Source: an uncultured Burkholderiaceae bacterium
Lineage (GTDB): Bacteria; Pseudomonadota; Gammaproteobacteria; Burkholderiales; Burkholderiaceae
Direction of reading: 5' to 3'
DNA length: 26,025 bases
NCBI GenBank assembly: GCA_937871985.1
Contig: CALMPB010000306.1
Coordinates: forward strand, 1 to 26,025
The notes below the pieces were generated by a model that was given only the letters and a program-made list of their open reading frames with translations, was not told the origin of the DNA and ran no database searches. Position 1 is the first letter of the stretch, and each line of letters starts with the position of its first letter. A program made the translations under genes and the position numbers. This document shows positions 7,461 through 16,353 of this stretch, piece by piece.

Positions 7461-8165
7461 TCAATTCATCGTTACGCCCGACAGCCGGTAGCCGACCTGC
7501 AATTCCGTGATCAGGTATTTGGGTTGCGATGCGTCTTCCTCCAGCTTCTGCCGCAGTTGCATCATATAGACCCGAAGATAGTGCGCGCGATCGGAATAGG
7601 CTGCGCCCCAGATTTCGAGTAGCAGATGCCGGTGGGTCAGAACCTTGCCGTGCCCGCGTATCAGCGCCGCCAGCAGCCGGAACTGTATCGGCGTCAGGTG
7701 GACTGCCTGGCCGGCGCGCGTCACTTCGTGGCTCGCGAGGTCGACGACGACATCGCCGAACGATGCCCGGGACGACGAGCCGGCTGCGGCCGACAGAGCC
7801 TGCGATCGGCGCAGGAGGGCGCGGATGCGCGCGACGAGTTCGGGAACGCCGAACGGCTTGACCAGATAGTCGTCCGCGCCGGCGTCAAGCGCCTCGACCT
7901 TCTCTCCCTCGCGTTCCCTGGCCGACAGCACTAGAATCGGCGACGAGCTCCAGGCTCGGACTTCGCGGATGAGGTCTTTTCCGTCTTCGTCCGGGAGGCC
8001 CAAATCCACGATGATCAAGTCCGGCTTGCGCGTTGCCGCTTCCATGCGCGCTCGCGAGCCGCTTTCCGCTTCCAGGACGGCCAATCCTTCTTTTTCCAGG
8101 GCGATGCGGACAAACCTCCGGATGTTCGACTCGTCCTCGACGATCAATATCGTTGACTGGTTCAT
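7461..8165 (-). CDS. kdpE: KdpE, DNA-binding response regulator of potassium uptake
   Basis: An OmpR-type response regulator of 234 residues. The receiver domain (1-115) has the acidic pocket E10/D11, phospho-acceptor D54 (VDLGLPDEDG), switch residue S81 and K103 in LVKPFG. The C-terminal winged helix (about 135-230) includes HLTPIQFRLLAALIRG and a recognition-helix region HYLRVYMMQLRQKLE. Phosphorylated by KdpD, it activates the kdp structural genes when potassium is limiting. Its ATG overlaps the kdpD stop (ATGA), so the two are translationally coupled. It is the last gene of the locus, convergent with the GNAT gene with only 44 bases between. Confidence 0.96.
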   Translation of the reverse strand: MNQSTILIVEDESNIRRFVRIALEKEGLAVLEAESGSRARMEAATRKPDLIIVDLGLPDEDGKDLIREVRAWSSSPILVLSAREREGEKVEALDAGADDYLVKPFGVPELVARIRALLRRSQALSAAAGSSSRASFGDVVVDLASHEVTRAGQAVHLTPIQFRLLAALIRGHGKVLTHRHLLLEIWGAAYSDRAHYLRVYMMQLRQKLEEDASQPKYLITELQVGYRLSGVTMN

Positions 8166-10828
8166 TCATCCTCTCTATCGGTGAAAGCCGGCGCGGCAGG
8201 ACAAGGTAGGCGGATCTCGAACGTTGAGCCGCGCGGCTGCCGGGGTCCAGCAGTGATGATGCCGCCGTGCGCCTCGACGATCCGGCGGCACAGCGCCAGG
8301 CCCAGGCCTACTCCTGCGATCGAGGATTCCTCGCGCCCGCGGGCGAACGGCTCGAATAGTCTGTCTGGATCGCCCGGCGGCAGGCCAGGGCCGTCGTCTT
8401 CGACGAACAGGGATACTGTGCCGTCGGCATATCCGCCGCGTATCGCAATCATGCTCGTCGACGGTGTGTACTTGGCTGCGTTGTCCAGGAGGTTGGTCAG
8501 CACCCGTTCTATCAGCACCCCATCGGCCTCCACGAGTGGAAGATCGGACGGCAGATCGGTGGACACCGTTCGGGATGGCAACGTCGCGGCGGACCGCGCA
8601 AGCGCGCTGCCCACGATTTCGCTCAATGAATGCCATTCTTTGTGCAGCGTCACGCCGTCCGCTTGTATCCGGGCCAGATCGAGCAGGTTGGAAACCAGGC
8701 GCCGCAGCTCGTCCGATTCTACCCGGATCGATCTGGCGATGTCCGTTCGCTCGGATTCGGCCAGCCCGTCCGGGTGTTCCAAGGTCTCGGCCAGCCCCCG
8801 GATGGCGGTAAGAGGTGTCTTGAGGTCGTGCGACACCGCCGACAGCAAAGTATTGCGCATTTTCTCGCCTTCCATGCGGATAATCGTGTCTTGGGCCACA
8901 TCCACATAGTGGATGCGTTCAAGCGCCTGGGCGATCGAGGCGCAGCATGCGTCGAGCAGCTTGCGGTCGCCTGGGGGGATGGCGGCGGTTTCTTCATCGA
9001 ACTCGATGGCCAGCACGCCGCGTACCGCCATCGGCCCTTTCAGAGGCAGGTACAGGCTTCGCGCGGCGTTGAGCGTCTGCGTCCCGTGTCCGGATTCTTC
9101 GATATGGTCGAACGACCATCGCGCTGTCGATGAATCGACGAAATCGGCGTCATGTGTCACGACCAGCTTACCGTTGCGGTCCGGGAGGATCAGGGCCATT
9201 CTCTTCTCGAAGAGCGGTGCTATCGTTTCCTGACAGACCGACACGATTTGCTCGACCATGAGCGTGCCGGCAAGGTCGCGCGTCACACGCACCAATGCGG
9301 CCGCTCGCCGCTCGCCTTCCCGGGCCATGATGGCTTCGGATCGCAGCTTCGCGGCGAGCTGGCCGATGGTGACCGCCACGGCCAGCATGAGTCCGAATGT
9401 GAAGATGTACTGCGTATCGGCGACGGTGAAAGAGAAGTGGGGCTGGACAAAGAAAAAATCAAAAGACGCGACGGAGAGTATCGAGGCCCATGCGCCCGCC
9501 AGGCGTCCGAGCCGCAACGAAATGAACACCACCGTGATCAGGAACAGCATGACCACGTTGGAAAGATCGAAGACGCGCAGCAGCCAGCCGGCAACGGCCG
9601 TGGTGGCCAAGCAGGCCAGGGTTGCGATGGATAGGGCGGCTGTTCGTCCCATCGGCTCTTCCAGTTCCCAGCGCTTGATGGTTCGCTGCGCGGCATCCAC
9701 GCGGAGCAAGATCAGGCCTATCTCCGTATTGGCATGCGCGATGCGTTCCGCCGGGCCGGACTTGAATCGCCGCCAGCGACCTGGCGCCGCGTTCCCCATG
9801 ACGAGTTTCGTCGCGTTGCGCTGGAGGGCATGGGCAAGAAGGGTATGCGCGACGTCGTTTCCGGGGACGCTTGTGAACTCGCCACCGGCTCGCCGTGTGC
9901 AGGAAGCGAGGTATAGCAGGGCATCCTGGGCTTTCGAGTCCCTGGCCTCGCCGGGCTCATCCACATGAACCACGATCCAGTTGGCCTGGAGGTGTTGCGC
10001 GAGCCTTGCCCCTTCCCTGATCAGCGCTTCTTGCGAACGGCCGGCGTTGACGCAGACCATCAATAACTCGCGCGTGGGCCAGACCGTGGGGATCGCGTGC
10101 GATACGCGATAGTCGTGCACATCGTCATTGACCCTGTCCGCGACCCGGCGCAAGGCAAGCTCTCGCAAGGCAATCAGGTTGCCGCGACGGAAAAAGTTCC
10201 GCCGCGCATGCCCCACGGAGGAGGGCAGGTACACTTTGCCGGCGTTCAAGCGCGCCAGAAGGTCGTCGGTCGGCAGATCCACCAGAACCACGTCGGTGGC
10301 ATGGTCGAATACACGGTCCGGCACGCTTTCCCTGACCCGGATTCCGACGATACTGCTGACAATGTCGTTCAGGCTGTCGAGGTGCTGCACGTTCAAGGCC
10401 GTATAGACGTCGATCCCTGCATCCAGCAATTCCTCGACGTCTTGCCAGCGTTTGGCGTGCCGGCTGCCGGCGGCATTCGAGTGCGCGAGTTCGTCGACCA
10501 CCAGCAACTGCGATCCGGATGCCAATGCACCATCCAGGTCGAATTCCGTCGTTTCCCGCCCACCCGCCTGGATTTTCCTGAGTGGCAGCATGGGAAGGCC
10601 TCGCGTGAGCGCCAGGGTTTCCTCGCGCCCGTGCGTCTCCACGATGCCGATTCCCACAGCCACGCCTTCGGCCTGTAGCTGATGCGCGGCCTGGAGCATG
10701 GCATAGGTTTTTCCTACGCCGGCGCAGGCGCCGAAGAAAATCTTCAGTTGGCCTCGACGGCGCTGGTGCGGATCATTGCCCACGGCTTGCAGGAGCTCGT
10801 CGGGGTCGGGTCGATCCCCCGTCATCAT
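8162..10828 (-). CDS. kdpD: KdpD, sensor histidine kinase for potassium limitation
   Basis: A membrane-bound sensor kinase of 888 residues, close to the usual KdpD length of about 890. In order it has the N-terminal KdpD domain with Walker A GACAGVGKT and a VVDE motif, a USP-like domain starting LLMVCVNAGRSQEA, four closely spaced membrane helices (DUF4118), a GAF-like region, the HisKA phospho-acceptor histidine in SAVSHDLKTPL (about residue 667), and the ATPase domain with NLLDNAAKYTP and DDGPGLPPGD. Start choice: ATG 10828 or 10825 follows AGAGGA closely. An in-frame ATG at 10849 would add seven residues. A duplicated GTCATCATG (10821-10829 and 10838-10846) makes the choice ambiguous. It phosphorylates and dephosphorylates KdpE. 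Confidence 0.95.
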   Translation of the reverse strand: MMTGDRPDPDELLQAVGNDPHQRRRGQLKIFFGACAGVGKTYAMLQAAHQLQAEGVAVGIGIVETHGREETLALTRGLPMLPLRKIQAGGRETTEFDLDGALASGSQLLVVDELAHSNAAGSRHAKRWQDVEELLDAGIDVYTALNVQHLDSLNDIVSSIVGIRVRESVPDRVFDHATDVVLVDLPTDDLLARLNAGKVYLPSSVGHARRNFFRRGNLIALRELALRRVADRVNDDVHDYRVSHAIPTVWPTRELLMVCVNAGRSQEALIREGARLAQHLQANWIVVHVDEPGEARDSKAQDALLYLASCTRRAGGEFTSVPGNDVAHTLLAHALQRNATKLVMGNAAPGRWRRFKSGPAERIAHANTEIGLILLRVDAAQRTIKRWELEEPMGRTAALSIATLACLATTAVAGWLLRVFDLSNVVMLFLITVVFISLRLGRLAGAWASILSVASFDFFFVQPHFSFTVADTQYIFTFGLMLAVAVTIGQLAAKLRSEAIMAREGERRAAALVRVTRDLAGTLMVEQIVSVCQETIAPLFEKRMALILPDRNGKLVVTHDADFVDSSTARWSFDHIEESGHGTQTLNAARSLYLPLKGPMAVRGVLAIEFDEETAAIPPGDRKLLDACCASIAQALERIHYVDVAQDTIIRMEGEKMRNTLLSAVSHDLKTPLTAIRGLAETLEHPDGLAESERTDIARSIRVESDELRRLVSNLLDLARIQADGVTLHKEWHSLSEIVGSALARSAATLPSRTVSTDLPSDLPLVEADGVLIERVLTNLLDNAAKYTPSTSMIAIRGGYADGTVSLFVEDDGPGLPPGDPDRLFEPFARGREESSIAGVGLGLALCRRIVEAHGGIITAGPRQPRGSTFEIRLPCPAAPAFTDREDE

Positions 10829-10895
10829 GTGTCCTCTGTCATCATGCATCCTGTGGCCGCTGTTCAGGGAAGTTGAATTCGATATTACACCGGTG

Positions 10896-12974
10896 TCAGA
10901 ACAGGAGAGTCAGGGCGAGGTCGATCAGCTTGATGCCGATGAACGGGGCAATGAGGCCTCCCAGGCCGTAGATCAGGAGGTTGCGCGTCAACAATTGGCT
11001 GGCGGGTTCCGCCCGGTATTTCACCCCGCGCAGGGCAAGCGGGATCAGCGCCACGATGATCAGGGCATTGAAGATCACGGCCGACAGGATGGCGGATTCG
11101 GGGCTATGCAGATGCATGACGTTTAATGCTTCGAGGGCTGGATAGGTGGCGACGAACGCGGCGGGAATGATGGCGAAGTACTTTGCCAGATCATTGGCGA
11201 TACTGAAGGTCGTCAGAGCGCCGCGCGTCATGATCATCTGCTTGCCTACTTCTACGACGCGAAGCAGTTTCGTGGGATTGCTGTCGAGATCCACCATGTT
11301 GCCGGCTTCTTTGGCGGCCTGCGTGCCGCTGTTCATGGCTACGGCCACATCCGCCTGCGCCAGGGCCGGCGCATCATTGGTGCCGTCGCCCGTCATCGCG
11401 ACCAGTCGGCCTTCGGACTGATGTTCACGTATCAGCCGCAGCTTGTCCTCGGGCGAGGCTTCCGCCAGATAATCGTCGACGCCCGCCTCGGCCGCGATGG
11501 CCGCCGCGGTAAGCGCATTGTCTCCGGTGATCATCACCGTCTTGATACCCATGCTGCGCAGTTCGGCGAAGCGTTCCTTGATCCCGCCCTTGACGATGTC
11601 TTTGAGCTCGACCGCCCCCAGGACGCGGCACCCTTCCGACACGACTAGCGGCGTGGCGCCATGTCTCGAGATTTCGCTCACGATTTCCGCCATTGCTTCC
11701 GGGAACACGCCGCCAAGCTGTTCTATGTGCGCCTTGATGGCGGACGCCGCGCCTTTCCGAAGCTGGCGCCCTTCGATGTCGATGCCGCTCATGCGCGTGC
11801 GCGCGCTGAACGCGATAGGCTCGGCTTTGGCCAGTTCTCGCCCGCGGATATCGAATGCGCTCTTGGCCAGTACGACGATGGAACGGCCTTCCGGCGTTTC
11901 GTCCGACAACGATGCCAGTTGCGCGGCTTCGGCCAGCGTGCGTGCCGCCACACCTGGCACGGGATGGAATCGAGTGGCTTCCCGGTTACCCAGTGTGATC
12001 GTGCCGGTCTTGTCCAGCAGCAGTACGTCGACGTCGCCAGCGGCTTCGATCGCCCGCCCCGAGGTGGCGAGTACATTGGCGCGCATCATCCGGCTCATTC
12101 CGGCGATACCGACCGCCGAGAGCAGTGCGCCGATGGTGGTCGGAATCAGGCAGACGAGCAGCGCAATCAATACCGTCAAGCCGACGCTTTGTCCAGCGCC
12201 GCTGACAAGGACGCTGAAACTCGAGAACGGCAGCAATGTGGCGCAGACGAGCAGGAAAACGAGGGTCAGTGCAACCAGCAGGATCATCAGCGTGATTTCG
12301 TTGGGCGTCTTGCCCCGTTTCGCCCCTTCGACCATGGCAATCATGCGATCCAGGAAAGCCTCTCCCGGCCTGGCGGTGACGCGGGCGATGATCCAGTCGG
12401 AGAGCACGCGCGTACCTCCGGTAACCGAGCAGAAATCGCCTCCCGATTCGCGGATGACCGGGGCCGACTCGCCCGTGATCGCCGATTCATCGACCGACGC
12501 GGCGCCGGCCAACACTTCGCCGTCGGCGGGAATGATTTCTCCCGCGCCGACCAGCATGTAGGCCCCGACAGGCAGTTCGTTGCTGGGTACCCGCCACGAT
12601 TGGCTGTCGAGCCTGAGCTCTTTCAGTACCAGGGCGGTTACTTGGTGACGGGTTGCGCGCAGCGCATCCGCATGCGCTTTGCCTCGACCTTCCGCCAGAG
12701 CCTCGGCGCCGTTGGCGAAGAGCACGGTGAACCACAGCCAGGTGGATATGGCGAAGATGAACCCCGCGGGGGCGTCACCGTCGCCCTGCAGCGCCTGGAT
12801 GCCGAGCAGTGTCGTGACGATGCTGCCAAGGTATACCACGAACATCACCGGGTTCTTCATCTGTACCGTCGGCGATAGTTTCCCCAGTGCCGCGCCGATG
12901 ATGGCGGCCCATGAGGGCGGCTTGATGATGTCCGGTTTGGCGCGGCTGGATATGACGACTTTTTCTTGCGGCAT
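10896..12974 (-). CDS. kdpB: KdpB, catalytic P-type ATPase subunit of the Kdp potassium pump
   Basis: A P-type ATPase of 692 residues that hydrolyses ATP to drive potassium import through KdpA. The TGES actuator motif is at 167-170; its serine is the known inhibitory phosphorylation site in Escherichia coli KdpB. The phosphorylated aspartate is D321 in DKTGT, and the hinge [12 protein letters not shown] and the family sequence [19 protein letters not shown] are intact. ATG 12974 (MPQEKVV) is preferred. The longer reading from 13037 overlaps kdpC and has an unnatural arginine-rich start. It begins 19 bases after the kdpC stop and lies between kdpC and kdpD, whereas the usual order places kdpB between kdpA and kdpC. 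Confidence 0.96.
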   Translation of the reverse strand: MPQEKVVISSRAKPDIIKPPSWAAIIGAALGKLSPTVQMKNPVMFVVYLGSIVTTLLGIQALQGDGDAPAGFIFAISTWLWFTVLFANGAEALAEGRGKAHADALRATRHQVTALVLKELRLDSQSWRVPSNELPVGAYMLVGAGEIIPADGEVLAGAASVDESAITGESAPVIRESGGDFCSVTGGTRVLSDWIIARVTARPGEAFLDRMIAMVEGAKRGKTPNEITLMILLVALTLVFLLVCATLLPFSSFSVLVSGAGQSVGLTVLIALLVCLIPTTIGALLSAVGIAGMSRMMRANVLATSGRAIEAAGDVDVLLLDKTGTITLGNREATRFHPVPGVAARTLAEAAQLASLSDETPEGRSIVVLAKSAFDIRGRELAKAEPIAFSARTRMSGIDIEGRQLRKGAASAIKAHIEQLGGVFPEAMAEIVSEISRHGATPLVVSEGCRVLGAVELKDIVKGGIKERFAELRSMGIKTVMITGDNALTAAAIAAEAGVDDYLAEASPEDKLRLIREHQSEGRLVAMTGDGTNDAPALAQADVAVAMNSGTQAAKEAGNMVDLDSNPTKLLRVVEVGKQMIMTRGALTTFSIANDLAKYFAIIPAAFVATYPALEALNVMHLHSPESAILSAVIFNALIIVALIPLALRGVKYRAEPASQLLTRNLLIYGLGGLIAPFIGIKLIDLALTLLF

Positions 12975-12993
12975 GATTGCACTCGCTATGGCG

Positions 12994-13668
12994 CTATTGC
13001 ATTGGCGATTTGGCCGGCGCGGCCTCGTCCAGTGCAAGGTTGAGCTCGAGGACGTTGACGCGGGGATCGCCCAGCACGCCGAGCTGGCGCCCGGCCGTGT
13101 GCAGCTCTACCCGCGAGAGGACCATCGGCAGGGGCAAACCACGTGCCTTGGCGACCCGTGGAGCCTGCAGCCGGGCGTTTTCCAGCGAAATGTCCGGATC
13201 CAGGCCCGAGGCCGAGGCCGTCACCGCATCGATTGGTACTTTTGCGTCGAGTGCGAGCCCGTTTTCTTCACGATAGGCCTTTGCGCGTGCCTCCACGGCG
13301 TCAAGCAAAGCTTGGCTTAGCGCTCCCTGGTTGCTGGCGCCGCTGGAGGCGGCGTTATATGGCTGATCGATGGTTTTGGCCGGATCGCGTGGGTCCGTTC
13401 CCGTGGTGGCGCTGGGGCGGCCGTGAAAGTATTGCGGCTGAGTGAAGTATTGTCCAATCAGGCGGGAGCCCACCAGATGGTGGTTGTGTTCGATCAGCGT
13501 GCCTCGAGCCTGATCGGGAAAGAGCGCCTGCGCCACGATGGTCGTCACCAGCGGGTAGGCGATACCGGTCACGACCATAAAAAACACGGCGGATACCGCG
13601 GCCGGGCGAAGCATCCCGCCGAATACGGAGGCGCTCATTACGGCATTGCTGTTTTCAACGTTGTCCAT
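12994..13668 (-). CDS. kdpC: KdpC, accessory subunit of the Kdp potassium pump
   Basis: The single-span KdpC subunit, 224 residues (E. coli KdpC is about 190). One membrane helix lies near residues 22-45 ([17 protein letters not shown]). The family sequence GSRLIGQYF, then YFHGRPSA, follows, and near the C-terminus come ASGLDPDIS and [11 protein letters not shown]. It stabilises the KdpA-KdpB complex and raises nucleotide affinity. ATG 13668 is preceded by AAGGA, which overlaps the kdpA stop region nine bases upstream. The extra length lies in the N-terminus and a proline/alanine-rich C-terminal tail. Here it stands directly after kdpA and before kdpB. Confidence 0.95.
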   Translation of the reverse strand: MDNVENSNAVMSASVFGGMLRPAAVSAVFFMVVTGIAYPLVTTIVAQALFPDQARGTLIEHNHHLVGSRLIGQYFTQPQYFHGRPSATTGTDPRDPAKTIDQPYNAASSGASNQGALSQALLDAVEARAKAYREENGLALDAKVPIDAVTASASGLDPDISLENARLQAPRVAKARGLPLPMVLSRVELHTAGRQLGVLGDPRVNVLELNLALDEAAPAKSPMQ

Positions 13669-13677
13669 GATGAATCC

Positions 13678-15381
13678 TTAGAAGGTCTTGCCCGCCAGCA
13701 TCAACAGGTGTTCGACGATCGGTCCCAGCGCCAGGGCCGGCAAGAAGGTAAGCCCGCCGACGGTCAGCGTCACGAATACCAGCAGGCCGGCGAACAGCGG
13801 GGTGGACGTCGACAGTGTTCCTGACCCCTCGGGTACGCGCTTCTTCGCGCTCATCACGCCTGCGACGGCAACCATCGGCAGCAGGGTGAGGTAGCGGCCG
13901 ACAAGCATGGCCAGACCGATCGTTATATTGAAGAATGGCGTATTGGCATTGAGTCCCGCGAATGCCGACCCGTTGTTGGCGGTTCCGGAAGAATAGGCAT
14001 AGAGCACCTCGCTGAATCCGTGCGGTCCCATATTGGCCAGGCTGTGCAACGTCGACGGCGTCAGGCAGGCCAAGGCGGTGAGCCCCAGGGTGCTGAGCGG
14101 ATGAATCAGGATGGCGAGCATCACATATTTCATCTCGCGCGCCTCTACTTTTCTACCGAGGAATTCCGGCGTGCGCCCGATCATCATGCCGATCAAAAAC
14201 ACCGTCAGAATGGCGTACGAGACAAGATTGATGAGCCCCACTCCATCGCCGCCGAACACGTCGTTCAGCATCATCTGCGCAAGGGGCGTTATCCCGCCCA
14301 GCGGCGTCAGGGAATCGTGCATGGCATCGACGGAGCCGGTTGTCGCCGCGGTGGTCGTCGCCACGAACAAGCTGGTTTGTCCGATGCCGAAGCGCAGTTC
14401 CTTGCCCTCCATGTTGCCGCCGGCCTGAAGGGCCGTGCGGGCCTGGTCGATGCCCAAGTGGTTCAACATCGGGTTGCCTGCCTGTTCCGCGCTGTAGACC
14501 AGCGCGAGAAAGCCGATGAACATGACAAGGAAAGCGCCGAAGAAAGCATACCCTTGGCGGCGTCGCCCGATCATCGCACCGAACGTATAGGCGAGCGCCG
14601 AGGGGATCAGCAGCATGCAGAGAATGTCCAGCGTATTGGTCAGCGGCGTGGGGTTTTCGAACGGATGCGCGGAGTTCATGGCGAAGAAGCCACCCCCGTT
14701 GGTGCCGATGTGCTTGATTGCTTCAAGGCTTGCGACCGGCCCCATGATGAGCTGTTGCCTGGCGCCTTCAAGCGTATTCGCGAGAACCGCGGCGTCCAGG
14801 GTTTGTGGAACCCCCTGCCATACATAGACGAGAGCCACGACAAAGCACAACGGCAGAAGCAGGCGGTATACGACACGGGTGAAGTCGACCCAATAGTTGC
14901 CGATATCCGCTGTGTTTTTGCGGCTGAATCCGCGGATGAACCCGCCCGCCGCCGCAACGCCTGTCGCGGCGCTGGCCACCATGAGGAAGGTGATGACCGC
15001 CATCTGGGAGAAATTCGATAGGCTGGATTCTCCCGAATAGGATTGCCAGTTCGTGTTGGTGATGAACGATGCGGCGGTATTGAATGCCAGGTCTGGCGGC
15101 TGAGACCCGCGCCCGAGTGGGTCTCCTGGCAGGTATTGTTGCAGGCGCAGGAAAAGATAGCCAAGCAGCATCATGGCGGCATTGCTGAGCACCAGCGCTA
15201 GGCCATAGCGCTTCCAGGACATCCCTTCGTCGGGATCGACCCCGAGTATCCAATACGTGCCGCGTTCGATGAAACCGTGGGCGGGGCGGGTGAAAAGGCG
15301 CGCCATCCATTTGCCCAGGACCACGGCCAGCCCGGCCATGATCACCAGGACAATGGCGAATTGCGTAAGATCGTCAATCAT
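13678..15381 (-). CDS. kdpA: KdpA, potassium-channel-like subunit of the Kdp pump
   Basis: The potassium-binding and translocating subunit, 567 residues, an SKT-superfamily channel-like protein with about ten membrane helices. The four selectivity-filter loops are recognisable: [41 protein letters not shown] and [14 protein letters not shown]. The start ATG 15381 has CTGGAG just upstream and lies 11 bases after the small membrane-peptide gene. The whole kdp set is tightly packed on the minus strand, consistent with one operon. Confidence 0.97.
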   Translation of the reverse strand: MIDDLTQFAIVLVIMAGLAVVLGKWMARLFTRPAHGFIERGTYWILGVDPDEGMSWKRYGLALVLSNAAMMLLGYLFLRLQQYLPGDPLGRGSQPPDLAFNTAASFITNTNWQSYSGESSLSNFSQMAVITFLMVASAATGVAAAGGFIRGFSRKNTADIGNYWVDFTRVVYRLLLPLCFVVALVYVWQGVPQTLDAAVLANTLEGARQQLIMGPVASLEAIKHIGTNGGGFFAMNSAHPFENPTPLTNTLDILCMLLIPSALAYTFGAMIGRRRQGYAFFGAFLVMFIGFLALVYSAEQAGNPMLNHLGIDQARTALQAGGNMEGKELRFGIGQTSLFVATTTAATTGSVDAMHDSLTPLGGITPLAQMMLNDVFGGDGVGLINLVSYAILTVFLIGMMIGRTPEFLGRKVEAREMKYVMLAILIHPLSTLGLTALACLTPSTLHSLANMGPHGFSEVLYAYSSGTANNGSAFAGLNANTPFFNITIGLAMLVGRYLTLLPMVAVAGVMSAKKRVPEGSGTLSTSTPLFAGLLVFVTLTVGGLTFLPALALGPIVEHLLMLAGKTF

Positions 15382-15392
15382 GTCGACTCCAG

Positions 15393-15476
15393 TCAGATTT
15401 TTTCCAGGGCAAGAAGAAAACCGACGATGAGCGCAAAGACGGCGAGTGTCAGGGCTACGAAAATTAAATCATTCAC
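15393..15476 (-). CDS. 27-residue single-helix membrane peptide preceding kdpA
   Basis: A tiny gene with GTG start at 15476, AAGAGG six bases upstream, and a stop 11 bases before kdpA. The product is one hydrophobic helix with few charges ([13 protein letters not shown]...LEKI). It resembles the small peptides often encoded beside kdpF, and in position could itself be called kdpF. The 31-residue gene upstream fits KdpF better because it has the YAL...PE-F ending. A role in stabilising or modulating the KdpABC complex is inferred from size, topology and position only. Confidence 0.7.
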   Translation of the reverse strand: MNDLIFVALTLAVFALIVGFLLALEKI

Positions 15477-15538
15477 GGGCGCCTCTTTCGAGTGGTCAGT
15501 TGGTTTCCAGGTGGCGGGCCGCCGTGCGGCCCCTGCAC

Positions 15539-15634
15539 TCAGAATCTCTCGGGCCTTATCAACGCGTAAAACAGATACACGCAAAGGCCCAACGCCATGG
15601 CGCCGATACACCAATGAGCAAGGCTCATGTTCAT
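15539..15634 (-). CDS. kdpF: KdpF-like small membrane subunit
   Basis: A 31-residue peptide with one membrane helix and the ending LFYALIRPERF, which matches the known pattern of KdpF (E. coli KdpF ends YLVYALINAEAF). ATG 15634 has a strong ribosome site CAGGAGAG. The longer in-frame reading to 15721 would run into the promoter region and is not used. KdpF is a non-essential lipid-like stabiliser of KdpABC. It is the first gene of the potassium operon, 62 bases ahead of the second small peptide. Confidence 0.8.
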   Translation of the reverse strand: MNMSLAHWCIGAMALGLCVYLFYALIRPERF

Positions 15635-15669
15635 CGCACTCTCCTGAAACCAAAACCTCAGTCTAGGGC

Positions 15670-15730
15670 GTGCGATATTAAATTGGTGTTGTATTTCTTT
15701 GTCCGGGCATATAGACGGCATATAAATCGC
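15670..15730 (-). promoter_or_regulatory. candidate kdp promoter with tandem KdpE-site-like repeats
   Basis: Upstream of kdpF the 8-base sequence GGCATATA occurs twice (15706-15713 and 15717-15724, plus-strand coordinates), exactly 11 bases apart, i.e. one helical turn. This is the layout expected of a response-regulator site. Downstream in the direction of kdp transcription is TAATAT (15675-15680 on the plus strand, read in reverse), a good -10 element with no good -35, typical of an activator-dependent promoter. The region is AT-rich compared with its flanks. Assignment to KdpE is inference from position. Confidence 0.45.
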
Positions 15731-15763
15731 TTATGGCAGCGATTGGCCGATGACGGAACCGCC

Positions 15764-15838
15764 ATGACCCTGGAAAGGATATTCGGCGTAACAACGCTGG
15801 AGCTTGGCTGATCAACTCCGCTTGAATTGGGAAGGCAA
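15764..15838 (+). pseudogene. GNAT gene 3' remnant; direct repeat copy B
   Basis: The frame reads MTLERIFGVTTLELG and stops at 15811. The end of the intact acetyltransferase at 7369-7416 reads IALEKVFGVTTFELG. DNA similarity runs on for 27 bases past the stop (about 57 of 75 matches by eye, no gaps). Upstream of 15764 the similarity ends abruptly at the kdp promoter region. It is best read as the surviving tail of a second GNAT gene, the rest of which was replaced by, or lost on arrival of, the kdp locus. Confidence 0.65.
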
Positions 15839-15878
15839 GCGGCGGGCTCAGGGTAGAGGCTTCGACCCGTTACACCCG

Positions 15879-16295
15879 TTATGTATTCCTGACCTCGATA
15901 TACCACTTGGGCTGCATTTGGCTGAAATCCATCCGGATGTTCGAGGGCAGGGAGCTTGACGAATCCAGGACGAAAGGCTGGCCGTTCACGCGCTTGAAGA
16001 CGACCCAATGCCAGAAATCCTTGCCGTCTTCCTGGTAGTGCTTGGTGGACAGCAGCGCCAGATCGGGCAAGGTTTCCCAGGAGTCGAACGGCACTTCGCT
16101 CCCCGAGGTTTCCATGCCCGCGCTGGACAGCATGCGCCGCACATGCTGGGTATCCGACCACAGCGATTCATCGGAGGCGTGGATGCCCATGGCATTGGCG
16201 ATTGCCTTCATCTCGGCATACGTCTTGCCAAGAATATTGGCCACCGAGGCGATTCCGCAACCCGTCATTTCTTCTTGCACGACTGGTTTAAGCAT
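15879..16295 (-). CDS. stand-alone C39-like (papain-fold) cysteine peptidase
   Basis: A 138-residue protein with the arrangement of a C39-type cysteine peptidase. The oxyanion glutamine would be Q7, six residues before catalytic C13 (EEMTGCGIASVANILG), followed by H96 in FWHWVVFKR and D111 in FVLDSSSSL. All three catalytic positions and the glutamine are present, so it may be active. There is no signal peptide, membrane segment or transporter domain, so it is predicted cytoplasmic and is not a bacteriocin-exporter peptidase. ATG 16295 has AAGGAG six bases upstream. It lies 58 bases after the methyltransferase gene on the same strand and may be co-transcribed with it and the receptor. Substrate unknown. 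Confidence 0.8.
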   Translation of the reverse strand: MLKPVVQEEMTGCGIASVANILGKTYAEMKAIANAMGIHASDESLWSDTQHVRRMLSSAGMETSGSEVPFDSWETLPDLALLSTKHYQEDGKDFWHWVVFKRVNGQPFVLDSSSSLPSNIRMDFSQMQPKWYIEVRNT

Positions 16296-16353
16296 TGCTA
16301 ACTCCTTGGATGTGCAAATCTGTAGAGAGTGTCAGACAGTTTAGACCAGGCCG

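Noticed and set aside
10887..10896. Palindrome ACACCGGTGT at the end of kdpB
   Set aside because: A 10-base palindrome is expected by chance in a window of this size, and it overlaps the kdpB stop codon.
11661..12878. Plus-strand open frame of 405 codons
   Set aside because: Antisense to kdpB. The translation is Arg/Asp/Gln-rich and has no recognisable domain.
14020..15021. Plus-strand open frame of 333 codons
   Set aside because: Antisense to kdpA and of low-complexity Arg/His/Glu composition.
15446..15811. Plus-strand open frame of 121 codons ending in the GNAT-like tail
   Set aside because: Only the last 16 codons resemble a real protein. The rest runs antisense through the kdp small genes and promoter, so only the tail is recorded, as a relic.
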